Assembly (NCBI GenBank): GCA_902761035.1
Contig: CACWIW010000002.1
Coordinates: 50,605-114,604, forward strand
Source: an uncultured bacterium
Lineage (GTDB): Bacteria > Verrucomicrobiota > Kiritimatiellia > RFP12 > UBA1067
Reading direction: 5' to 3'
DNA: 64,000 bases
Position numbers and translations under genes: made by a program. This document shows positions 15,383 to 23,177 of the stretch, one piece after another (the stretch's first letter is position 1; each line of letters begins with the position of its first letter). Below the pieces are notes generated by a model that saw only the letters and a program-made list of their open reading frames with translations, was not told where the DNA came from and searched no databases.

Positions 15383-16594
15383 TCAATACAAGAATCCGAA
15401 AAGCCAGAGGGGAATCTTGCTGCCGATGCCTACTTCCGTATCGTCATTCACGACGTAACTGTGCGGCACATCCTTGATCTGTTCGAAACCTTTGCCCTTT
15501 CCCCCCACTTCGAAAACGAACTTGCCGTCCACCTCGAAGTCGCCAATGCCCGAGAAGCATACTTCGCCGACCTTCCTGACCTGATTGAAGAAATAGGTTT
15601 CGCGGCGCACACCGGCATCGACATGCGGGATCAACGCATACATCAGGTTCGTGTTGTCGCAGTATATCTTCTCAGGTCGCGAAAGGTTGCCGAGTTTGTT
15701 CTTCTTTCTCGGCACAAGCGCCAGAAGTCCGGCACGCTCAAGGGCGGTCAACATCTTGAGCCCCTGGTTACGCTCCGTGCCAAGCTCACGGTAGAGTTCG
15801 CTCATGTTCGGGGATTGCGGCGTCGATGCCGCAAGAACCTTCAGCATCTTCTTCGTCGTCCTGATCGTCTCCTGCGAAACGTCCTCAATCGAAGGATAGT
15901 CGGATTCGAGAACCTTGCGCACCGTGGCGAGCAACCGGTCCTGGTACTGCGCATGGGACTCCGCGTAAAACGGATAGAAGCCTATTCGCTGATATCTCTC
16001 GAAATGCGGAAGTATTTTTGTCTTCGCCACAATCGACGAAGCCAGGCGACGATGATCGGCAAGGAGTTCTTCAAGGGTAACGGCACGGTGGTCGAGTATC
16101 TTCTCAAACGACAGGTACTCCCTGAAAGAGAGTCCGCGTAACCTGTACACGGCCTGCCTGCGGGACAAATCCGCCTTGCCGCTTTCAAGCTTCAACATGG
16201 ACGATCCGCTATAAACGAAGTTCATGGACGGGAACTGGTCGTAGAGGTTTTTTACGAGCCACTGCCACTCTTTGCCGAAGTGGTGAATTTCGTCGATAAA
16301 CACATGCGTGTAGCCATGACTGTAAAGATAGTCCACGGCATCCTTGACGCTGTACTGCGAAAACCAGAAATCGTCAAGGCTCATGTAGATGGCCTTGTCG
16401 CTTCCTGTCCCGAATGCCTCGCGGATGCGTTGCCTCATCAAAGTCGTCTTGCCCGTACCGCGAGCCCCCATGATGCAGATCAGACGGTCGCGCCAGTCGA
16501 TCTCGTCATGCAGATAACGATGAAAGCCAAGCGGAACCTCGCCAACGACACGATCCGAAGTTTCAAACAACTCTTGCATCTGTTCACTTGTCAT
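15383..16594 (-). CDS. P-loop ATPase, 403-residue subfamily
   Basis: 403 residues. Walker A is GARGTGKTTLMRQ (about 44-56), Walker B HVFIDEIHHFGKEW (about 95), and VYSGSSMLKLE is sensor-like (about 130). RLRGLSFREYLSFE follows, and the C-terminal half ends with a restriction-endonuclease-like strand set (VCFSGIGDFEVDGKFVFEVGGKGKG) and IPLWLFGFLY. The D..E.GGK arrangement is compatible with a PD-(D/E)XK fold as in DUF4143 ATPases. It is a close paralogue of 53793-54998, sharing ends and order. A GAGGAG Shine-Dalgarno lies before ATG 16594. Function of the family is unknown; DNA transactions or toxin-like roles have been speculated. Confidence 0.83.
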   Translation of the reverse strand: MTSEQMQELFETSDRVVGEVPLGFHRYLHDEIDWRDRLICIMGARGTGKTTLMRQRIREAFGTGSDKAIYMSLDDFWFSQYSVKDAVDYLYSHGYTHVFIDEIHHFGKEWQWLVKNLYDQFPSMNFVYSGSSMLKLESGKADLSRRQAVYRLRGLSFREYLSFEKILDHRAVTLEELLADHRRLASSIVAKTKILPHFERYQRIGFYPFYAESHAQYQDRLLATVRKVLESDYPSIEDVSQETIRTTKKMLKVLAASTPQSPNMSELYRELGTERNQGLKMLTALERAGLLALVPRKKNKLGNLSRPEKIYCDNTNLMYALIPHVDAGVRRETYFFNQVRKVGEVCFSGIGDFEVDGKFVFEVGGKGKGFEQIKDVPHSYVVNDDTEVGIGSKIPLWLFGFLY

Positions 16595-16635
16595 ACTTGC
16601 TCCTCATAATCCAAGATACTTTTTCTCGGCTATAT

Positions 16636-16685
16636 TTAGTAATTGCGTTTACTAATTTTCACCGCTATTGAGTAAATGGATTTAC
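16636..16685 (-). promoter_or_regulatory. Two palindromes upstream of ATPase (33-bp register)
   Basis: ttagtaa/ttactaa (16636-16642 and 16649-16655) and gtaaat/atttac (16672-16677 and 16680-16685) share the half-site gtaa and are centred about 33 bases apart, starting 42 bases upstream of the ATPase start. The paralogous ATPase at 53793 has a palindrome pair with the same spacing but different sequence. Confidence 0.5.
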
Positions 16686-16717
16686 GAAACGCCGTTATTA
16701 TCTCATATTTTGGCACT

Positions 16718-16782
16718 CCGTGTCAAGGCCGATTCCGACACGGGATTTTCTTCACCTATTTGCACTTTACCGAATAGGTGAA
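16718..16782 (-). terminator. Two inverted repeats downstream of LRR protein gene
   Basis: ccgtgtc/gacacgg (16718-16724 and 16737-16743) and the perfect ttcacctatt/aataggtgaa (16751-16760 and 16773-16782), both with 12-base loops, follow the end of the LRR gene (true end near 16873). No clear T-run follows, so terminator function is tentative. They could equally be palindromic sites associated with the ATPase. Confidence 0.35.
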
Positions 16783-16787
16783 AGTAA

Positions 16788-18128
16788 TTAGCGCGTCCCG
16801 CGTGACCGCAAGGTGGGGCGAGACGCCCGCCCCACTGGGACAACGGGCATCTTGCCCGTTGCCGCAGCAGGATTATCGAACGAGAATAATAAATCCCTTG
16901 AGCGTCGGCCCGTATGTGCCCCGCCGGGAACAAGCACAACCACATTGCGCCCTGCTGGGACGTTGATGTTCTCCGTCGCACTCGTCGCGTCAATGGCCAT
17001 CGGCATTGCGCCGGGGATCGCCGCGAGCGTGGCGTCGAGCTGCGCCTGCGTGTTCACGACGAAAGGCACGTATGTCAGGAACGTCACGTTCTGCAATTTC
17101 TCGGCAGACACCGACATTGTCGACGAAAAGCTGTTCGTGACGGCGATGCGCGTGTCGAGGTCAAAGTATTCCTTGAACCTTGCGGCATTGTTCAGCACCT
17201 TCTCAAATGCGGCAGAAGTGTTCGGCACGGCGGTGATCGTCTTTGCCGCATCGTCAATGTCGAGATCGAGTTCCTGGTCCACGCCGTAGTATATGAGATC
17301 GGTATTGGTGCCGCCAAATTTGCAGTTCGTCCACTTCCCGTTCGCCGGAACGAACACGCTGCAGCCATTGACGCCTTCCATCATATATTCGTTTGCGCCG
17401 TAGTTTGTGTTGTATGTCGTATTCCGTCCATAAAGAATCACCTCAAGGGAATAAGCGTACCTGAACGTGAATGGCTGGCACACCGTAGTATATGGCTGCG
17501 TGCCGGACGCGACCGTGGGCCGCCCTTTTATCCATACCCCCTTCAAAGTAGAGCTGCCCTGGCCTGAATTACTGGCGAAATACCGAGGAACCCATGTCGT
17601 TCCGCTTCCGATGATGATGGATTCAATCCCAAGGCATCCGTCAAAGGCAAAGTTGTGCATGTAGCACGGATTGGAATCGGGGACGACAAGTGTTCCCCTC
17701 AATCCCTTGCAGTAGCGGAAAACCTGCTGCCCCCATTGCGCGGTACACCCATCGCCAAACGACGAAACGCCGACCAATCCTGAGCAACCGCTGAACACAG
17801 CCGCCCCAATCGACGTCACTGAGGCTGGGATGGCCAATGTCCCCGTCAATGCGGTACACCCACTGAATGCATTGGCGGCAAGTGCCGTAACCGTATAGCT
17901 CGTGCCGTTGTTCGTGAACGTCCATGGTATGTCCGCTGCGTCCAGAGTCGCGCCTTTCGGCATTGCCGGATTGGTGCCGTCGCCAAGCGTGACAGTCCTG
18001 TTCGCGGCGTTGTTGACGGTGTACGTCCACGTCACGCCATTGATTTCGACTGTGTCGGCGCTTGCCGCCATCTGGATTGCCGCGCTTGTTGCAATCACCG
18101 CTACTGCTATCAGTTTTCTTATGTTCAT
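16788..18128 (-). CDS. BspA-type leucine-rich-repeat surface protein, frameshifted at tag
   Basis: 446 residues as read, with a Sec signal (MNIRKLIAVAVIATSAAIQM). Residues about 75-180 carry BspA/LRR_5 repeats (ANAFSGCTALTGTLAIP, GAAVFSGCSGLVGV, NFAFDGCLGIESIIIGSG), a fold of secreted adhesins. The reading frame runs past its natural end: at about 16905 the frame continues as TGRRSRDLLFSF, but shifting by one base gives GPTLKGFIILVR followed at once by a stop at 16873-16875. That is exactly the tag on other exported proteins here. So a single-base deletion (real or sequencing error) has removed the tag, and the last ~40 residues (containing hairpin repeats) are artefactual. Intended length is about 418 residues. 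Confidence 0.8.
   Translation of the reverse strand: MNIRKLIAVAVIATSAAIQMAASADTVEINGVTWTYTVNNAANRTVTLGDGTNPAMPKGATLDAADIPWTFTNNGTSYTVTALAANAFSGCTALTGTLAIPASVTSIGAAVFSGCSGLVGVSSFGDGCTAQWGQQVFRYCKGLRGTLVVPDSNPCYMHNFAFDGCLGIESIIIGSGTTWVPRYFASNSGQGSSTLKGVWIKGRPTVASGTQPYTTVCQPFTFRYAYSLEVILYGRNTTYNTNYGANEYMMEGVNGCSVFVPANGKWTNCKFGGTNTDLIYYGVDQELDLDIDDAAKTITAVPNTSAAFEKVLNNAARFKEYFDLDTRIAVTNSFSSTMSVSAEKLQNVTFLTYVPFVVNTQAQLDATLAAIPGAMPMAIDATSATENINVPAGRNVVVLVPGGAHTGRRSRDLLFSFDNPAAATGKMPVVPVGRASRPTLRSRGTR
16806..16860 (+). repeat. Two hairpin repeats (GGGCG-stem family)
   Basis: ggggcg...cgcccc (about 16814-16833) is followed by the 19-bp aacgggca-tct-tgcccgtt (16842-16860). Together they form the paired arrangement also seen at 18563-18614 and 47269-47315. 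Confidence 0.55.
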
Positions 18129-18402
18129 TGTTGGTTTTCCTTTTGCTTGAAGGGTTAAAGGGTTGAGTCAAAACTGCGCAAGGCGGCGCGACGCGCCGCC
18201 CTTAGGCGATGACGGCTGGTATTTTACCAAATACACCCTCCCCCGCGTAAGTCGTCAATTCCATACTTCACAATTTTGCCGTTTGACCTTGCCGAGCAGA
18301 CACTTTGCGATCTCGAAAGCAGAATGGGATGTCCAGCCGACAAGGTCTGCACCATCATGTACAGAATCCTTCGCCACTCACTACCAAGTACCGACACTCA
18401 TT

Positions 18403-18490
18403 GTGGCTCATAATTCCCCTCGTTGTGGCTCAAAAATCCCCCTCGCGTGGCTCAAAAATCCCCCCATAGTGGCTCAAAAATCCCCCTCTC
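18403..18490. repeat. Four tandem 22-bp repeats
   Basis: gtggctca begins at 18403, 18425, 18447 and 18469, exactly 22 bases apart, each followed by aaaaatccccc (the first copy has taattcccc). Two helical turns per unit would put all sites on one DNA face, as in operator or iteron arrays. Confidence 0.7.
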
Positions 18491-18562
18491 GTACCTACGC
18501 CTTGCGCCCAGCGTACCCAGACCGAGATCGATGCTGACCGAAATTCTCATCGCCCGTTTTCG

Positions 18563-18614
18563 GGGTGGTGGGCGTCCCGCCCGCCACTCTTGTACAACGC
18601 GCTGCCAGCGCGTT
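18563..18614 (+). repeat. Hairpin repeat pair
   Basis: tgggcg-tcc-cgccc (about 18568-18582) and aacgcgct-gcc-agcgcgtt (18596-18614). The second has the 8-bp stem, 3-base loop and aac/gtt ends of the 13107 element but a different stem sequence. Confidence 0.55.
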
Positions 18615-18709
18615 GCCGAAGCTGTCTTTGCTTTAGATTTCGCTTTTGCTTTTGTCCGTGTAGAACATGTCGAACGTGTAGTTGCGCGCGGCGTTGCCGC
18701 CGCGCCGTG

Positions 18710-20401
18710 TTACCGCACGATGAGCATGAATCCAGGAATCTTGCGGGAGTATTCAAGTGACACGTTGTCGAGGACGGAATTGAAATTGTTCTCGGCGTTT
18801 TCGATGTATTCGGGCTGCGGGGCATAGAACTCCAGCGTATATTTGCCGCCTTTGCGCAACTTCGCCTCGCCGACGAACTGCTGGAACGCATTGAGCGACG
18901 TCGCGACGACGGAACGTTCCCACACCTTCTCGCCCTCAAGCCCCTCGCCCTTGTAGATGCGGGCATAGATCGTGCCACCCTTGTAGTGGTTGTACGGACG
19001 CGAAGCATACGAGAAGCGCAGTTGGTATATACCCGCCTTCGGCGCAGTGAACGACTGGCTGATGCTGACCGGCGGCAACCGCTTCTCGGCTGTTCCATTC
19101 GTGTAGTTCGCCGTAAGGATGTACATCGAATAGACGCCTGAGTCGATGCTTGACGAAACAAATTTCGCATTGCTGGGATATCCGGGCATGGCAAGGCCGG
19201 CATTACCTGAAACAGTCCATCCGGGATTGGAATACTCGCCGGCCGTGGAAGCAGAACATTTCGCGCTCGCTGACACCGTTCCCGCGTCGAAGTTTCCGTT
19301 CAGGAGCAACGTGTCGCTCATACGCACGGCCACGTCGTCAACCGTAGAGCACGGCACATGTCCCACTTCCGTATCCGACTCCAAGGTGTGACGCAACGTG
19401 AACGTATGGTCGCCTGCCGTCAGGTGTTTCCAAAACATCGCGCGCCTATACGTGGCAACAGCTGTACAATCGACATAGCCCGCAGACTCGCCGTCCACCT
19501 CCGCATAAACGCGACCGCCGTAGTAGTACCTCGTATCACGCGCGGCGTATGCGAAGGACACGACATAGTCACCTTCCTCGGAAACGGATATCGGCTGCGA
19601 GACGCTTCTTTCGTCACCATTGAAGAAGAGAACGAAACTTCCGTCATACGGCGAGCCGACGAGGTAAGCAGAACTCCCTTTCGCGAGACCGGTTCCACCT
19701 GTGTCCGCCGTCCAATCCTCAATGTTGATGCCATTGGCAAATCCCTCGAACAGCGACGTGTACGGGAATCCCGTGTGATTTTCAAAGCTGGCATTACCGA
19801 GAAGGTTGTCAGCACCAACTTCTGTCGCCGATTGCAGTGATACCGCGTCAAGGATGGAGTTTGAGCGTTTCTCGCCATCGGTTGACAGCTCATTGGAGTG
19901 TCGAATTACGAAGACGTGGCTTCCCGCGGAAAGAGTCGTAGTAAACCGCGCAAGCCTGAACTTGCTTCGCTCTAAACCACAATCCGCATGGCCGATCTCA
20001 ACACCGTCGATTTCAGCATAAAAACGGCCATTGCCGTAGCATGTATTATCAGCCCGCGCAATGTAGCCAAAGGACGCCACATACGTACCAGCTTCGACGA
20101 CATCGATGGTCTGTGTGATGCTGGCAATCTTCTGGAAATAGATCGCATAGTCTCCGTTCAGCGTGCCGACACGAAGCCAAGGGCAGTTGCTATAGGACTT
20201 TGACATGCCCACACTGCCGCCCCACGTCCACCCCGACAATTTCAAGGAAGCGGAAAGATTCGCGTATTGCGCCGGAGGCGTACATCCTTCCTCGCATTCA
20301 TCAAACCCGCCGTTGGTGATGAGTTCCGCAGCCGTAAGTTGGAAACTCGCACTTGCGGCAACCGCCACCGAGACTGCGGCTTTCCATGTTTGGTTTTTCA
20401 T
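18710..20401 (-). CDS. Secreted protein with three carbohydrate-binding-like modules and tag
   Basis: 563 residues with a Sec signal (MKNQTWKAAVSVAVAASASF, cleavage near LTAA). Three repeats of about 170 residues each start with an N-G-x-F or N-A-S-F motif (ITNGGFDECEEG, LLGNASFENHTGF, LLNGNFDAGTVSA). They continue with a W, then GTYVASFGYIAR / GDYVVSFAYAAR / GIYQLRFSYASR and a late SILDAVSL / STVDDVAV / SVLDNVSL strand. This is the beta-sandwich pattern of DUF642/galactose-binding-like modules. The protein ends IPGFMLIVR, the shared C-terminal tag. Likely a surface glycan-binding protein; the ligand is not predictable. AAAGGAAAACAGC precedes the ATG. Confidence 0.82.
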   Translation of the reverse strand: MKNQTWKAAVSVAVAASASFQLTAAELITNGGFDECEEGCTPPAQYANLSASLKLSGWTWGGSVGMSKSYSNCPWLRVGTLNGDYAIYFQKIASITQTIDVVEAGTYVASFGYIARADNTCYGNGRFYAEIDGVEIGHADCGLERSKFRLARFTTTLSAGSHVFVIRHSNELSTDGEKRSNSILDAVSLQSATEVGADNLLGNASFENHTGFPYTSLFEGFANGINIEDWTADTGGTGLAKGSSAYLVGSPYDGSFVLFFNGDERSVSQPISVSEEGDYVVSFAYAARDTRYYYGGRVYAEVDGESAGYVDCTAVATYRRAMFWKHLTAGDHTFTLRHTLESDTEVGHVPCSTVDDVAVRMSDTLLLNGNFDAGTVSASAKCSASTAGEYSNPGWTVSGNAGLAMPGYPSNAKFVSSSIDSGVYSMYILTANYTNGTAEKRLPPVSISQSFTAPKAGIYQLRFSYASRPYNHYKGGTIYARIYKGEGLEGEKVWERSVVATSLNAFQQFVGEAKLRKGGKYTLEFYAPQPEYIENAENNFNSVLDNVSLEYSRKIPGFMLIVR

Positions 20402-20504
20402 GCTGCTGTTTTCCTTTCGGTTAGTGGATGATTGGTTTTGCGCCTTTGCTTTGGCCGTTGTTTTTGTCCGTGTAGAACGTGTAGAACGTGTAGTTGCGCG
20501 CGGG

Positions 20505-23048
20505 CTACTTGACGATTATTATAAGGCCGCTCAACGCATACAGGCCGTCGTCTTGCGCAACAAAGGAACGCTTACGCTCTCCCGTCGCGCTCACGAACTT
20601 GACCGTGTCGATGCCGGTTGGCTTGGAAGCGGAATCCCACGAAATAATAGGCTTCCGAGACGAAACAGGACGCTCGCCAAGTTTCACGCTCACCGTTGCG
20701 CCATTTGCGAACTTCAGCTTATTGTCGCCGGTGGTGAACGCAGAGACGAGCGGCAATGCGTTCGAACGCGACGAAAGATCCATGGTCGAACCGTCCTGCA
20801 TTTCACATCCATGGAAACAGTCGTGCGCGGACGGCTTGAACGTGCCATGGACCTTCAACAAGGCCGCCCCTGTATTGATGCTGCCGTCATACAGTGCCTC
20901 GTAGCCTCCGACATTTAGAGGTGCCGAGATATTCATTGCACTGTTCACAATGAAGTTTACGTTTGTCGCCACGTTCGTAATGCTATTCACCATCGAATGT
21001 CCGCCGACTCGAAACGTCCCGCCGTCAATGGAAATCGTGCCGTTCTCGGCAACGATGGATGCAAAATTGAAAGACTTTCCGTCTTCAACTACAGCATGCA
21101 GCGTATATCCATTGAGATTGACATAGCTTGTCACAGTATCCGCCGCAAGGATTCCGTATGATGACGTGCAAAGCATCCAGGAGTCCGCTTCGAGGCGCAT
21201 ACTTCCAATCTGGGCTGCGGGAGGATTTGCCTCCGCGCCAGAGTTTTGGACGATGCCGCCGTCCAGCACCATCTTCCAACGGCTCCAGGCCAACTGCCCG
21301 TCCACGTCAAACACGCCGTTCGAGGACACGACAATCTCATTTACGAGATTGGTCAAGCCAAGCGGATCGTACTTTTGCGCGTATCCGCAAACAAGAGTCC
21401 CTTCGGAAACGTGGTTTCCGCCCGTGTAGGTCTGGTATGCCTTTGCCGCCTTGAATCCGCCTTCGCCCTCTTTCACGAAACGGACATGGCCCCCAATCGT
21501 GACGCCAAGGTTCACGTTTGTCACACCTGCTGGCGACCACACGCGAAGCGCGGCAATGCCGGATGCACCGTTGGTCACAATTCCCGTATTGCCGAACCAA
21601 GTCAAATGCAGGTCATGTCCGTTAAGATCGACGCACGTATTGTTATCAGCGAAGGACAATGTTCCAAACCCACGCAAGTCACTGTCTGCGGAAAGAGTGC
21701 AATTTCCCAGACTGAGAGACGCGCACGAAAAGGCGGTATTCGTCCCCGCCTGAATGTACAAGGCGCCACTCTCTATGGTGACGGCGGTATCTGCCGTCGG
21801 AAGCGTATTTGGCATGATGTTGCCCATAACGTCGCGGCATGTCCAATTCGCGGAATTCATCACGGAACCATCGCCTGCCGAGCCCGTCCACTCTGCGGAA
21901 ACCACGGCGCCAACAGCCGTCAGGAACGACAACGGCAAATGCGTCGTGTCGTAGTCCGCCTTGATACGGTCTGGAGACATCACGCCGTCGTACATCCTCA
22001 ATTCGTCGTACTTGCCGATCCAGCCTTGTCCGCGAGTGCCAAGGTTCCCGATCATCATGCCGTATGTCAAATTCACCGGACAAAATGTCTGTGCGGGCGT
22101 CCCCGAGCAGACGAGTTCACCGTCGATGTAGATCTTGATGGTCTTGTTGTCGCATACCATGTACATATACATCCATCTGCCGACTATATCCGAGATCGGA
22201 TAGTTGGCCACCACCTCTGCGTTACCGTTGCCGGATGTGTATTGGCTAACAAAACGTATATCGTCCGGTGTCACGTTCTGCCCCATCATCACGTCCCATC
22301 CTACGACGTATGCGGAGGACGAAGCGTTGCGGGTGCAGAAGTAGCGCTGCGCGAGACTTGTGGCCCGCTGGTCGGCATACCACCATCCCCCGACGGAAAA
22401 CTCATTGGTGTTTGCCATCTTGTCGGCGTAAGCCGGGACTTTGAGGCCATTGTGCTTAGATGAAGATGTCTGGTTGATTCTGCATCCTCCAATCAGTCCG
22501 GGAGCCGTCGTCATCTGGGAGACGGCCCCACTGGAGCCGGCCGTTGGCTTGGCGTCAAGTCCGTTGCCGGTGACGTCGGGTTCGTTCGCCGAACCGCTGG
22601 CCTTGCCCATGTGCCACACGCCGACGAAATTACTCCATGTACTGGACGATGTGCATGTCTGAGCCGCCGTACGCGCCTCGCCCCAGTGCATCGTGATTGC
22701 AGTGGGGAAGTTCGCGTCGGTCGAGGGAACCACGGTCGGAATTTTCACCCACACAAACGAATCGCCGGACGTGTCCCATGTATCGACATCGTGCGAGATC
22801 AAGTTTCCGCTTGAGTCCGTAAACCAGAGGTCAGTGCCGTTCGCGCCGATGCAGTCCGAATAATGAAACCCGTACACACCGTCGCTGAGCTTGATGAGCG
22901 CCTGAAAATCCGTCAGCGTCGTTGATCCTGTGTATCCGCTACACGAGAGCGTTACAGATTTTACCGCCGCATATAATGGTAATGCCGCGCTTGCGGCGAT
23001 TGCCGCCGCCAAGATGGCGGCTTCCCCAGTCAGTTTTCTCATGCTCAT
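20505..23048 (-). CDS. Secreted DUF2341/LamG and beta-solenoid protein with tag
   Basis: 847 residues. The signal peptide MSMRKLTGEAAILAAAIAAS belongs to the RKLTG group shared by four genes here. Residues about 30-130 match DUF2341 (FQALIKLSDGVYGFHYSDC, DLWFTDSSGNLI, AITMHWGEA). About 140-375 is a LamG/concanavalin-like domain (FVGVWHMGKASGSA, EFSVGGWWYAD, DELRMYDGVMSPDRI). About 390-760 is a solenoid with N-x-G-x-strand repeats. The last ~95 residues (MQDGSTMDL, VSVKLGER, DDGLYALSGLIIIVK) form a C-terminal domain also found at 32620 and 35522, ending in the tag. Likely surface-attached glycan-binding scaffold; no catalytic motif seen. Confidence 0.82.
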   Translation of the reverse strand: MSMRKLTGEAAILAAAIAASAALPLYAAVKSVTLSCSGYTGSTTLTDFQALIKLSDGVYGFHYSDCIGANGTDLWFTDSSGNLISHDVDTWDTSGDSFVWVKIPTVVPSTDANFPTAITMHWGEARTAAQTCTSSSTWSNFVGVWHMGKASGSANEPDVTGNGLDAKPTAGSSGAVSQMTTAPGLIGGCRINQTSSSKHNGLKVPAYADKMANTNEFSVGGWWYADQRATSLAQRYFCTRNASSSAYVVGWDVMMGQNVTPDDIRFVSQYTSGNGNAEVVANYPISDIVGRWMYMYMVCDNKTIKIYIDGELVCSGTPAQTFCPVNLTYGMMIGNLGTRGQGWIGKYDELRMYDGVMSPDRIKADYDTTHLPLSFLTAVGAVVSAEWTGSAGDGSVMNSANWTCRDVMGNIMPNTLPTADTAVTIESGALYIQAGTNTAFSCASLSLGNCTLSADSDLRGFGTLSFADNNTCVDLNGHDLHLTWFGNTGIVTNGASGIAALRVWSPAGVTNVNLGVTIGGHVRFVKEGEGGFKAAKAYQTYTGGNHVSEGTLVCGYAQKYDPLGLTNLVNEIVVSSNGVFDVDGQLAWSRWKMVLDGGIVQNSGAEANPPAAQIGSMRLEADSWMLCTSSYGILAADTVTSYVNLNGYTLHAVVEDGKSFNFASIVAENGTISIDGGTFRVGGHSMVNSITNVATNVNFIVNSAMNISAPLNVGGYEALYDGSINTGAALLKVHGTFKPSAHDCFHGCEMQDGSTMDLSSRSNALPLVSAFTTGDNKLKFANGATVSVKLGERPVSSRKPIISWDSASKPTGIDTVKFVSATGERKRSFVAQDDGLYALSGLIIIVK

Positions 23049-23067
23049 TTTGTTTTCCTTTGTTGTT

Positions 23068-23079
23068 GCCCTTGCGGGC
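23068..23079 (-). promoter_or_regulatory. Leader hairpin with GCAA tetraloop
   Basis: On the transcript side GCCC-GCAA-GGGC, a small stem with a GNRA-type loop, 20 bases before the ATG at 23048. A similar CCC-GCAA-GGG stands in the leaders of the genes starting at 25310 (about 25332-25343) and 32505 (32529-32538). Confidence 0.35.
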
Positions 23080-23177
23080 GGTTTGCTTGAAGTTGTTTGT
23101 TTGGAATTCAGTTCACTAGATCATACTTTTGTCCATGTAGCTGGCAGGGTGCGTTCGCCGAACGCGCCGATGACTGG

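Larger units (their letters stand above)
18129..18709. other. 580-bp intergenic region with repeats and no gene
   Basis: It contains the promoter side of the LRR gene, a near-perfect GC hairpin ggcggcgcg/cgcgccgcc (18183-18201), four 22-bp tandem repeats (18403-18490) and the hairpin pair 18563-18614. The minus strand around 18250-18360 could encode a short peptide without a start or recognisable similarity. I see no convincing coding sequence. Confidence 0.5.
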
